This document shows positions 1-5,923 of a DNA stretch of 7,109 bases, piece by piece (the first letter of the stretch is position 1; every line of letters starts with the position of its first letter). The DNA comes from Actinomycetes bacterium. GTDB taxonomy: Bacteria > Actinomycetota > Actinomycetes > Actinomycetales > Demequinaceae. Position numbers and translations under genes: made by a program. The notes under the pieces are model-generated. The model was not told where the DNA came from and did no database searches. It saw only the letters and a program-made list of their open reading frames with translations. The DNA lies in contig JAEYUX010000155.1 in assembly GCA_023432235.1 (NCBI GenBank), positions 1-7,109 of the forward strand. The letters run 5' to 3'.

Positions 1-369
1 GTCCTCGATGTCGATCTCATCACGCCGGTTGAGCACCGCCATGAGAAGCGCGGCCTTCGAGGGGAAGTGGTAGAGCAGCGTCGGATGGGAGATGCCGCAC
101 TTCGCCGCGATGTCGCGAATGCTCGCGGCGCGGTAGCCGCTGGTCGCGAAGACGCCGAGCGCGGTATCGAGAATCTGCGTGCGCGTTGCGGCGGAGCGCT
201 GCGCTTGGTCTGTTGCGGGCGCGGCGCTCAACGTGCTGCCTCGCGCAGCCCCGTCGCCGCGCGCAAACTCGCCACCGCGCGCGACCTCGCCACCGCGCGC
301 GACCTCGTCGCCGCCGCGCGCCACTTTGCCGCGCTCACGCGCGCCCCCGTGACCCTCGCGTGTGCCCAC
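1..369 (-). CDS. TetR/AcrR-family transcriptional regulator, N-terminal part (C-terminus beyond the window edge)
   Basis: Read leftwards from the complement. The frame is open from a stop at 418-420 to the window edge, so the ligand-binding domain is missing. The last ~55 visible residues are a typical TetR DNA-binding domain: TRTQILDTALGVFATSGYRA, then SIRDIAAKCGIS and HPTLLYHFPSKAALL, i.e. helix 1, the helix-turn-helix, and the conserved LYxHFxSK end. The start is uncertain. GTG at 367-369 has an AGGAG about 13 bases upstream; GTG at 322-324 and TTG at 229-231 (GAGG 7 bases upstream) are alternatives, and the last would remove the repeat-encoded arm. From GTG 369 the protein begins with ~50 residues of Gly/Arg/Ala-rich low complexity. 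It diverges from the glycoside hydrolase gene across a region with two palindromes, so it probably represses that operon and itself. The ligand cannot be inferred. The family call is firm; the start is not. Confidence 0.88.
   Translation of the reverse strand, partial: MGTREGHGGARERGKVARGGDEVARGGEVARGGEFARGDGAARGSTLSAAPATDQAQRSAATRTQILDTALGVFATSGYRAASIRDIAAKCGISHPTLLYHFPSKAALLMAVLNRRDEIDIED
250..321. repeat. 18-bp tandem repeat inside the 5' part of the tetR reading frame
   Basis: Two perfect 18-bp copies lie at 268-285 and 286-303 (+ strand unit CTCGCCACCGCGCGCGAC). They are flanked by degenerate copies at about 250-267 and 304-321. Read on the minus strand in the tetR frame, the units give VARGGD(E), VARGGE, VARGGE and FARGDG, so the period is a whole number of codons. 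If translated, this makes a basic, flexible arm ahead of the helix-turn-helix. If the regulator really starts at TTG 229-231, the repeat would instead be 5' leader sequence. Confidence 0.75.
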
Positions 370-409
370 TTTGTCACCCCCACTCCTTGAGCGTCGTCCC
401 CCTACGCGT

Positions 410-438
410 GCGACAGCCTACCGACTGGTAGATATTCT
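410..438 (+). promoter_or_regulatory. Candidate promoter of the glycoside hydrolase-transporter operon
   Basis: GCGACA at 410-415 (4 of 6 matches to TTGACA) and TATTCT at 433-438 (4 of 6 to TATAAT) are separated by 17 bp. This places a transcription start near 445, with a leader of about 57 bases before the GTG start at 502. One palindrome fills the spacer and the second covers the expected start site, which is the classic layout for repression. The match is moderate and rests on consensus only. No equally good promoter was found for the divergent regulator gene. Confidence 0.4.
418..431. promoter_or_regulatory. Putative TetR operator, copy 1 (CTACC-N4-GGTAG)
   Basis: CTACCGACTGGTAG is an inverted repeat with perfect 5-bp arms around GACT. 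It has the same arm sequence and spacing as the second copy at 441-454. It lies between the divergent tetR and glycoside hydrolase genes, within the spacer of the candidate promoter. Palindromes of about 14-16 bp next to a divergent tetR gene are the usual TetR-family operators; binding here is inferred. Confidence 0.65.
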
Positions 439-439
439 C

Positions 440-455
440 TCTACCAAGTGGTAGA
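440..455. promoter_or_regulatory. Putative TetR operator, copy 2 (TCTACCA-AG-TGGTAGA)
   Basis: A 16-bp palindrome with perfect 7-bp arms, stronger than copy 1 and sharing its CTACC-N4-GGTAG core. The centres of the two copies are 23 bp apart, about two helical turns, so two dimers could sit on roughly the same DNA face. This copy covers the expected transcription start of the glycoside hydrolase operon. Confidence 0.7.
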
Positions 456-501
456 AAAGAGCCGGCGACAGCAACAGCGCTCGGCAGCGAAAGGAAACCG
501 C

Positions 502-2745
502 GTGAGCAACGAGGCCTACCTGAATCCCAATCTCCCTATCGGTGAGCGCGTTCGCGACCTGGTTGGCCGCATGACGCTGGCCGAGAAGGTGGGCCAGATG
601 CTTCAGCTCAACGGAAAGCAAGGCATCGAAGAGCCTGTGCTACAGATGCACGTCGGTTCGCTCCTCCACATGTCCCCCGAGAACATGCTCGCGGCTCACA
701 AACTCACTCAACGGACGCGCCTGCGCATCCCCTTGCTCATTGGCGAAGACTGCATCCATGGCCACTCCTTCTGGGAGGGCGCCACGATCTACCCGACCCA
801 ACTCGGTCTCGCCGCGTCCTTCGACCCGGAACTCGTGGAGAAGGTGGCGCGCGCCACTGCGGTCGAAGTCGCCGCGACCGGGATTCACTGGACCTTCTCC
901 CCCGTTCTGTGCATCTCGCGCGACCTACGCTGGGGTCGCGTCAACGAGACCTTTGGCGAGGATCCGCACCTCATTGGCGAGCTTGCGTCGGCGATGGTGC
1001 GCGGCTACCAAGGCGACGGGCTCAACGACCCGACGGCAATTCTTGCCACGGCCAAGCACTTCGCGGGCTATTCGGAGACGCAAGGCGGAAGGGACGCGTC
1101 GGAAGCCGACATTTCCCGCCGCAAGCTCCGCTCCTGGTATCTGCCGCCGTTTGAGCGTGTGGCCCGTGAGGGGTGCGGCACCTTCATGCTGGGCTACCAG
1201 GCAACGGATGGCGTGCCGATCACGATCAACAAGTGGCTACTGGGCGATGTGCTCCGTGACGAGTGGGGCTACAAGGGCATGCTCATCACTGACTGGGACA
1301 ACGTGGGCAATCTCGTGCGCGAGCAGCGGCTCTTCCCGGACTTCGCCCAGGCGGCTGCGGCGGCGGTGAACGCGGGCAACGACATGATCATGACGACGCC
1401 GGCGTTCTTTGAGGGAGCGCAAGCGGCCGTGGCGCAGGGTCTTCTTGAGGAGTCCCGTATTGATGAAGCCGTGAGTCGCATCCTCGCTCTCAAGTTTGCG
1501 CTCGGGCTGTTCGAGAACCCGCGCTTGCCGGACGTCGCACGTCAGCGAGCCGTCATCGCTCACGCCGATCACACCGCACTCAACCTCGAGGCGACTCGCA
1601 GGTCGATCGTGCTCCTCGAAAACGACGGCCTGCTCCCACTTGCAGCCGACAAGGCAGTCCGTATCGCCGTGTCGGGCCCCAATGCGGACGACGCTCAAAA
1701 TCAGTTGGGCGATTGGGCAGGCAAATCTGGCCAGGCCGACTGGCTGCCCGAGGGTCACCCGCGCGAGCAGATCACCACGGTGCTTGACGGCCTGCGCGCA
1801 GTGGCGCCGGCTGGCTCGACGGTCACGTATGCCCGCGGCGCGGAGATCATTACAACGGGTCCGGATCCCATTGGCGACTTCTATCCGGACGGCCAGCCCC
1901 GCCCGCACATCGCGATGCCGGTTGACCCGGACCCGGAGATGATCGCTGAGGCGGTGGCGCAGGCGCGCGAGGCTGACGTGGCGATCGCCGTTCTTGGCGA
2001 CCGCATTGAGCTCGTGGGCGAGGGCCGATCCACCGCGACCCTCGAACTTCAAGGCGGTCAGGTCGCACTTTTCGACGCGCTCATCGAGACCGGGACGCCG
2101 GTGGTACTCGTGGTCCTCGCGTCGAAGCCGCATGTGCTCCCGCCGTCCGCTGACAAGGCTTCCGCGATCATCTGGGCGGCGAATCCAGGCATGCAGGGCG
2201 GTCGCGCGCTCGCCGAGATCGTGTTCGGGCACATCGCGCCAAGCGGACGGCTGCCGATCTCATGGCCGCGCCACGTGGGTCAGCAACCCACCTTCTACAA
2301 CCAAATCGATGCTCAGCACGGCTACCGGTACGCGGACCTCACTCAGGATCCGCGTTGGGTGTTCGGCCATGGCCTCACGTACGGCACCATCACCTATGCG
2401 GACCTCTCCGTCACCACTCCAACGGTGCTGGAAGAGGACAAGGTCCGCGCGGAGGTCACCGTCACCAACAGCGGCGATGTCGCGGCGACGGAAACCGTCC
2501 AGGTCTACATCAGAGATGTCAACACCTCGGCCACCTGGGCCGATAGAGAACTCAAGGCGTTTACGCATGTGCGACTCGCGCCGGGCGAAACCGCGCGGGT
2601 CAGCATCGAGGTGCCCGCAGCGTCGTGCACCATGGTGACGGCGGATGGGCACCGAATTGTGGAGCCTGGAGAGTTCGAAATGCTCGTAGGCCCCTCGTCG
2701 CGACTGGACGACCTTCTCGTCGCACCCTTCACCATCAAGGAGTGA
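502..2745 (+). CDS. Glycoside hydrolase family 3 protein (BglX-type beta-glucosidase/beta-xylosidase), cytoplasmic
   Basis: Predicted 747-residue retaining glycosidase that releases terminal beta-linked sugars, glucose or xylose being most likely. Domains in order: a GH3 TIM barrel (about 20-350) with WGRVNETFGEDP, the KHF motif at K185-H186, and nucleophile D264 in LITDWDN; the GH3 alpha/beta C-domain from about 365 (SIVLLEND) to GHGLTYG near 622; and a fibronectin III-like domain from about 645 (VTVTNSG). E507 in VGEGRS is the likely acid/base. Length and order match the BglX class without a PA14 insert. There is no signal peptide, so it probably acts on imported small glycosides. The GTG at 502 was chosen because AAGGA lies 6 bases upstream; the in-frame GTG at 448 falls inside operator 2. 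It is the first gene of an operon with the transporter and is probably TetR-controlled. The family is certain; the substrate is not known. Confidence 0.93.
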   Translation: MSNEAYLNPNLPIGERVRDLVGRMTLAEKVGQMLQLNGKQGIEEPVLQMHVGSLLHMSPENMLAAHKLTQRTRLRIPLLIGEDCIHGHSFWEGATIYPTQLGLAASFDPELVEKVARATAVEVAATGIHWTFSPVLCISRDLRWGRVNETFGEDPHLIGELASAMVRGYQGDGLNDPTAILATAKHFAGYSETQGGRDASEADISRRKLRSWYLPPFERVAREGCGTFMLGYQATDGVPITINKWLLGDVLRDEWGYKGMLITDWDNVGNLVREQRLFPDFAQAAAAAVNAGNDMIMTTPAFFEGAQAAVAQGLLEESRIDEAVSRILALKFALGLFENPRLPDVARQRAVIAHADHTALNLEATRRSIVLLENDGLLPLAADKAVRIAVSGPNADDAQNQLGDWAGKSGQADWLPEGHPREQITTVLDGLRAVAPAGSTVTYARGAEIITTGPDPIGDFYPDGQPRPHIAMPVDPDPEMIAEAVAQAREADVAIAVLGDRIELVGEGRSTATLELQGGQVALFDALIETGTPVVLVVLASKPHVLPPSADKASAIIWAANPGMQGGRALAEIVFGHIAPSGRLPISWPRHVGQQPTFYNQIDAQHGYRYADLTQDPRWVFGHGLTYGTITYADLSVTTPTVLEEDKVRAEVTVTNSGDVAATETVQVYIRDVNTSATWADRELKAFTHVRLAPGETARVSIEVPAASCTMVTADGHRIVEPGEFEMLVGPSSRLDDLLVAPFTIKE

Positions 2746-2747
2746 AC

Positions 2748-3980
2748 ATGTCCACCGAGATCGACGCGGCGCGGCTTCGCAAGGCCCGCTGGGGGGTCAG
2801 CCTGCTGTTCCTTGGCAACGGCGCGATGTGGGCGAACCTTGTGCCGCGACTGCCGGACATTCGCGAGCGCCTCGACGTCGGTTACGGCGTCTTCGGCGTG
2901 GCGGTGTCCTTCGCGTCGGTGGGCGCGATCGTGCTCGGTTTGCTTGCCGCAACGCTTATCCGACGCTTCGGCTCGGCTCGCGTGGCGGCCGTGACTCTGG
3001 CTGTGCAGGCAGTGGCGGTCTCGGGCGCCGGCTTGGCGCCGTCTGTCGTCCTCTTTGGCGCCTTTCTCTTTATTAATGGGGCACTCGACTCGGTGACCGA
3101 CGTCGCGCAGAACGCGCACGGCCTCGTCGTTCAGAAACGGATGAAGCGATCGATCATCAATGGCCTCCACGCCATGTGGTCGGCCGGTGCCGCTATTGGC
3201 GCCTTCCTGGGCCAGACCGCGGTCACGCTCGAGATCGACATCACCGTGCACCTCGGAACCGCTGTTGTTGCGTTCGCGGTTTTGGCGCTCATCGCGAAGC
3301 GGCTCATGCTTCCCGACGACAGCTCCCGGCCTGCCGAAGAAGAGCAGGCAGCGGAGAACTCGGCTCCCACGCCTCGCCGCGTGGGGATCCCGGCGGCGGC
3401 TGCCGTTGCCCTTGGCATGCTCGGACTCGTCTCGATTGCGGGTGCGGCAGTCGAGGACGCGGGCTTCACGTGGTCGTCCAACTACATGGCCGACGAGGTG
3501 GGCGCGCCCAAGTCCGTCATTGGCTATGCGCTTGTTGGTTTGATGGCGCTGCACTTTGTTGGCCGCATCACGGGAGACCGGCTGGTGGACCGCTTTGGCG
3601 AGCGCGCGGTGGTGCGGGTTGGCGGCATGGTGACGATGCTCGGTATGGGCGCGGCGCTTGCGTGGCCGTCCGTGTGGGGCACGATCCTCGGCTTCTCGCT
3701 TGCGGGTCTCGGCGTCGCAACAACGGTGCCAATCGCCTTCGCGGCCTCGGACAACATCCCGGGACTCCGTCACGGAACGGGAGTCACCATCACGAGCTGG
3801 CTCCTGCGGATCTCGTTCCTCGTTGGGCCTCCGCTGGTGGGCGCAATTGGCGATGCGACGTCGCTGCGAGTGGGTTTGCTGTTGGTGCCGCTGTGCGGAC
3901 TTGCAGTCGTGTTGCTTGCGGGCAGTCTTTCGGGGCGCCACAAGCCAGTCGACGCGATGCAGCCTCGCCCCATCGCGTAG
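2748..3980 (+). CDS. MFS transporter, YbjJ-like
   Basis: A 410-residue integral membrane protein with about 12 hydrophobic segments in two halves, split by a charged loop at roughly 186-212. Family signs are the motif-A-like loop GLLAATLIRRFGSARV (64-79) and its counterpart GRITGDRLVDRFGERAV (272-288). The stretches NGLHAMWSAGAAIGAF (138-153), the VEDAGFTWSSNYM segment (235-247) and FLVGPPLVGAIGD (357-369) resemble E. coli YbjJ and relatives. The ATG at 2748 is 2 bp after the hydrolase stop, and its AAGGAG (2737-2742) lies inside the end of the hydrolase gene, so the two are co-transcribed and probably co-translated. It may import the glycoside that the hydrolase cleaves, or export a product or aglycone; the sequence does not decide direction or substrate. 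Confidence 0.9.
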   Translation: MSTEIDAARLRKARWGVSLLFLGNGAMWANLVPRLPDIRERLDVGYGVFGVAVSFASVGAIVLGLLAATLIRRFGSARVAAVTLAVQAVAVSGAGLAPSVVLFGAFLFINGALDSVTDVAQNAHGLVVQKRMKRSIINGLHAMWSAGAAIGAFLGQTAVTLEIDITVHLGTAVVAFAVLALIAKRLMLPDDSSRPAEEEQAAENSAPTPRRVGIPAAAAVALGMLGLVSIAGAAVEDAGFTWSSNYMADEVGAPKSVIGYALVGLMALHFVGRITGDRLVDRFGERAVVRVGGMVTMLGMGAALAWPSVWGTILGFSLAGLGVATTVPIAFAASDNIPGLRHGTGVTITSWLLRISFLVGPPLVGAIGDATSLRVGLLLVPLCGLAVVLLAGSLSGRHKPVDAMQPRPIA

Positions 3981-4173
3981 CGGCGCTACCGGCGCACCCC
4001 CGCGCCACGCTTACTCCACACACTGCACGCACCCCACCCACTCCCTTCACTCACCCCACCCGCGCCGCCACCGCGCCGCGCCACGCCACCGCCTCCCCTC
4101 ACCTAGGCGCCTCATCCCTCACGTCGACGCCTCACCCCACACCCGCACCGCATCGGGAATGAATCGCGCCGCC
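3981..4173 (+). terminator. C-rich, G-poor intergenic tract, possible Rho-dependent terminator (rut-like)
   Basis: No gene is supported between the transporter stop and the control region of the next operon. The + strand is strongly skewed: 4011-4060 contains 29 C and only 2 G, and C-rich, G-poor sequence continues to about 4150. Such unstructured C>G stretches just after a stop codon are typical of Rho loading sites. There is no GC hairpin followed by a T run. A 6-bp-arm palindrome at 3977-3989 has a 1-base loop and cannot form a normal hairpin. The assignment rests on composition only. Confidence 0.4.
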
Positions 4174-4206
4174 ATGCGTTATTAGATGCAAACGCATATA
4201 TTTGCA
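4174..4206. promoter_or_regulatory. Two overlapping inverted repeats before the monooxygenase operon, putative MarR operator
   Basis: Repeat A pairs ATGCGTT (4174-4180) with AACGCAT (4191-4197). Repeat B pairs TGCAAA (4187-4192) with TTTGCA (4201-4206). They share bases 4191-4192. This AT-rich island follows a very C-rich tract and ends 23 bases before the monooxygenase ATG. TATATT at 4197-4202 could be a -10 element, but no good -35 accompanies it. MarR proteins usually bind short palindromes at their own operon promoter, and a marR gene is second in this operon, so autoregulation here is likely but inferred. Confidence 0.5.
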
Positions 4207-4217
4207 GAGACACCTAC

Positions 4218-4223
4218 AGGAGG
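4218..4223 (+). promoter_or_regulatory. Strong ribosome binding site of the monooxygenase gene
   Basis: A perfect AGGAGG sits 6 bases before ATG 4230, the best Shine-Dalgarno in the window by match and spacing. It fixes the start of the monooxygenase gene and suggests high translation of the first gene in the operon. Confidence 0.85.
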
Positions 4224-4229
4224 CTCCCC

Positions 4230-5417
4230 ATGCAGTTCGGCATCATGTCCGTCTCGGACATCACGCGCGACCCGGTTACCGGCTACACCCCGTCGGAGGC
4301 CGAGCGCATCGACGCCGTCGTCACGATTGCCACCCATGCCGAAGAAGTGGGCCTCGACGTCTTCGCAATCGGCGAGCACCACAATCCGCCGTTCTTCTCG
4401 TCCTCTCCCACCACGCTGCTTGCGAACATTGCGGCACGCACGGAGCGCCTGGTGCTCACCACCTCCACCACTCTCATCACCACGAATGACCCGGTGCGCA
4501 TCGCCGAGGAGTACGCGATGCTTCAGCACCTCAGCAAGGGGCGCATGGACCTCATGCTCGGCCGCGGTAACACCGCTCCGGTGTATCCGTGGTTTGGCCA
4601 GGACATCCGCCAGGGCCTGCCACTCGCGCTCGAGAACTACAACCTGCTGCACCGCTTATGGCGCGAGGACGTGGTCGACTGGGAGGGCAACTTCCGTACG
4701 CCGCTCCAGGGCTTCACCTCCACACCGCGCCCGCTCGATGGCGTCCCGCCGTTCGTGTGGCACGGCTCGATCCGCACGCCAGAGATCGCTGAACAGGCCG
4801 CCTACTACGGCAATGGCTACTTTGCGAACAACATCTTCTGGCCAAAGGAGCACTACCAGCGCCTCATCGACTTCTACCGTCGCCGCTTCGAGGCGCATGG
4901 CCACGGCACGCAGAAGCAAGCGATTGTCGGGCTCGGCGGTCAGGCGTTCATCGCGAAGAACTCGCAGGATGCGCACAACCAGTTCCGCCCGTACTTCAAC
5001 GAGGCGCCGGTCTACGGCCACGGGCCGACGCTGGAGGACTTCCAGGAGATGACCCCACTGTCGGTTGGCAGCCCGCAAGAGGTGATCGACAAGACCCTCA
5101 CGTTCCGCGATGCCTTTGGCGATTATCAGCGTCAACTGTTCCTCGTCGATCACGCCGGCCTGCCGCTCAAGATGGTGCTCGAGCAGCTCGACCTGCTCGG
5201 CGGCGAGGTGGTACCGGTACTGCGGGAGGAGCTTGAGAAGCGTCGTGACCCGGAGGCTCCGGCGAACCCGCCGTCGCACGCTGACCTCGTCAAGGCGCAG
5301 TACGGCGATGCCGAACCCCGCCAGCCTCGCCCCAACGCCAACCGCGGCGACAACGTGACTGGCGGCTCGCCCTACCAGGACTCCGAGCAGACCGTCTCGG
5401 CCTACCCCACGCTGTGA
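4230..5417 (+). CDS. LLM-class flavin-dependent oxidoreductase (luciferase-like monooxygenase), CE1758 family
   Basis: A 395-residue FMN-dependent enzyme of the bacterial luciferase superfamily, expected to use reduced flavin and O2 to oxidise an unknown organic substrate in the cytoplasm. Visible marks: the N-terminal strand MQFGIMSVSDIT; GEHHNPPF at 48-55; TTSTTLITTNDPVRIAEEYA, and SKGRMDLMLGRGN ending at N114, the classic LLM core; and WHGSIRTPEIAEQAAYYGNG for the flavin pocket region. Residues 339-395 are a hydrophilic Pro/Arg/Asn-rich tail beyond the usual barrel. The assignment to the actinobacterial CE1758 type is supported by the FMN reductase of CE1759 type two genes downstream, its usual partner. 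The next gene starts inside its stop codon (GTGA overlap). The substrate is not predictable. The superfamily call is firm; the subfamily comes from memory of the paired families. Confidence 0.92.
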   Translation: MQFGIMSVSDITRDPVTGYTPSEAERIDAVVTIATHAEEVGLDVFAIGEHHNPPFFSSSPTTLLANIAARTERLVLTTSTTLITTNDPVRIAEEYAMLQHLSKGRMDLMLGRGNTAPVYPWFGQDIRQGLPLALENYNLLHRLWREDVVDWEGNFRTPLQGFTSTPRPLDGVPPFVWHGSIRTPEIAEQAAYYGNGYFANNIFWPKEHYQRLIDFYRRRFEAHGHGTQKQAIVGLGGQAFIAKNSQDAHNQFRPYFNEAPVYGHGPTLEDFQEMTPLSVGSPQEVIDKTLTFRDAFGDYQRQLFLVDHAGLPLKMVLEQLDLLGGEVVPVLREELEKRRDPEAPANPPSHADLVKAQYGDAEPRQPRPNANRGDNVTGGSPYQDSEQTVSAYPTL

Positions 5418-5923
5418 CGATGACTGCCACCGTGACCAATGAGGGCGCCGCAGCGCCGGCCCCGGTCGCTGAGGTGCGCCACGTGAGCCGGGCCAAACTC
5501 GCCAATGAGGCGTGGGAGGCCCTGCTCACGGCGCACTCGGTGCTGATGAAGGGCTTCTCACGTTCGACCGTGTGGGAGAAGGCGTCGATGCGGGAGTACG
5601 ACGTTCTGTACACCCTCTCCAAGTCCGACTCGCCGCGCCGGCTCAGCGAACTCGGCAGGCACGTGTTGCTCAGCCAACCTGCGCTGTCTCGCTTAGTGGA
5701 CCGGCTTGAAGAACGCGGTCTGGTGAGTCGTTGCGTTGATCCGGAGGACGGCCGCGCCGTCAACCTCAGCCTGACGGACGAGGGCCGCGCTTTGCAGCGC
5801 GAGATCGGCCTCTCCCACGGCCGGGATGTCGCCCGCGCCGTCACCTCAGCTTTGACCGACGACGAGCTTGAGACCCTACGCACGCTCGCCACCCGACTTC
5901 ATACCGCCCAGGAGGAATCATGA
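5414..5923 (+). CDS. MarR-family winged-helix transcriptional regulator
   Basis: A 169-residue regulator. After an Ala/Pro-rich, probably disordered N-terminus (about 1-22), it has the MarR fold: a dimerisation helix (about 28-50), the HTH with LSELGRHVLLSQPALSRLVDRLEERGLV (split here at 77-90 and 91-104), the wing VDPEDGRAVNLSLTDEG (108-124), and a C-terminal dimerisation helix. It probably represses the operon, with the inverted repeats at 4174-4206 as candidate sites. GTG 5414 overlaps the monooxygenase stop by 4 bases. ATG 5420, two codons later, is an alternative; neither has a clear Shine-Dalgarno, so translation is likely coupled. The MarR fold is certain; ligand and target are inferred. 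Confidence 0.92.
   Translation: MTMTATVTNEGAAAPAPVAEVRHVSRAKLANEAWEALLTAHSVLMKGFSRSTVWEKASMREYDVLYTLSKSDSPRRLSELGRHVLLSQPALSRLVDRLEERGLVSRCVDPEDGRAVNLSLTDEGRALQREIGLSHGRDVARAVTSALTDDELETLRTLATRLHTAQEES
5910..5915 (+). promoter_or_regulatory. Ribosome binding site of the FMN reductase gene inside the end of marR
   Basis: AGGAGG lies within the last codons of the MarR gene, 4 bases before ATG 5920. The spacing is short but the match is perfect. It supports the ATG that overlaps the marR stop as ATGA. Confidence 0.75.

Noticed and set aside
250..321. Repeat as a CRISPR array or recombination site
   Set aside because: The units are adjacent with no spacers, only two are perfect, and the period matches whole codons of the tetR frame.
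67..431. Two short + strand frames over the tetR region
   Set aside because: They are the complement of the TetR helix-turn-helix and its repeat arm; their Ala/Arg-rich products show no domain.
448..501. In-frame GTG at 448 as the start of the glycoside hydrolase
   Set aside because: It lies inside the second operator and at or next to the predicted transcription start, has no Shine-Dalgarno, and would add a non-homologous RRQQQRSAAK-type leader. GTG 502 has AAGGA at good spacing.
2625..2747. Upstream extension of the MFS protein to 2625
   Set aside because: The extra 41 residues overlap the hydrolase C-terminus in another frame and are not membrane-like. ATG 2748 has AAGGAG just upstream and gives a normal MFS N-terminus.
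2505..3941. 478-codon open frame antisense to the end of the hydrolase and the MFS gene
   Set aside because: The protein is Arg/His/Asp-rich without any recognisable fold, as expected of the complement of a GC-rich membrane-protein gene. The sense frame has clear MFS motifs and a ribosome binding site.
3977..3989. GTAGCG-G-CGCTAC palindrome at the MFS stop codon as an intrinsic terminator
   Set aside because: The loop would be a single base and no T run follows, so a stable RNA hairpin is unlikely.
3176..4162. 328-codon + strand frame overlapping the MFS gene and running through the C-rich intergenic tract
   Set aside because: It is out of frame with the MFS gene, rich in Arg/Gly/His/Pro, has no motif, and stays open only because stops are rare at this GC content.
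4186..5052. 288-codon Arg/Ser-rich frame overlapping the LLM monooxygenase gene
   Set aside because: It is a shadow frame: Ser/Arg/Thr-rich without motifs, while the frame from 4230 encodes a clear LLM enzyme behind AGGAGG.
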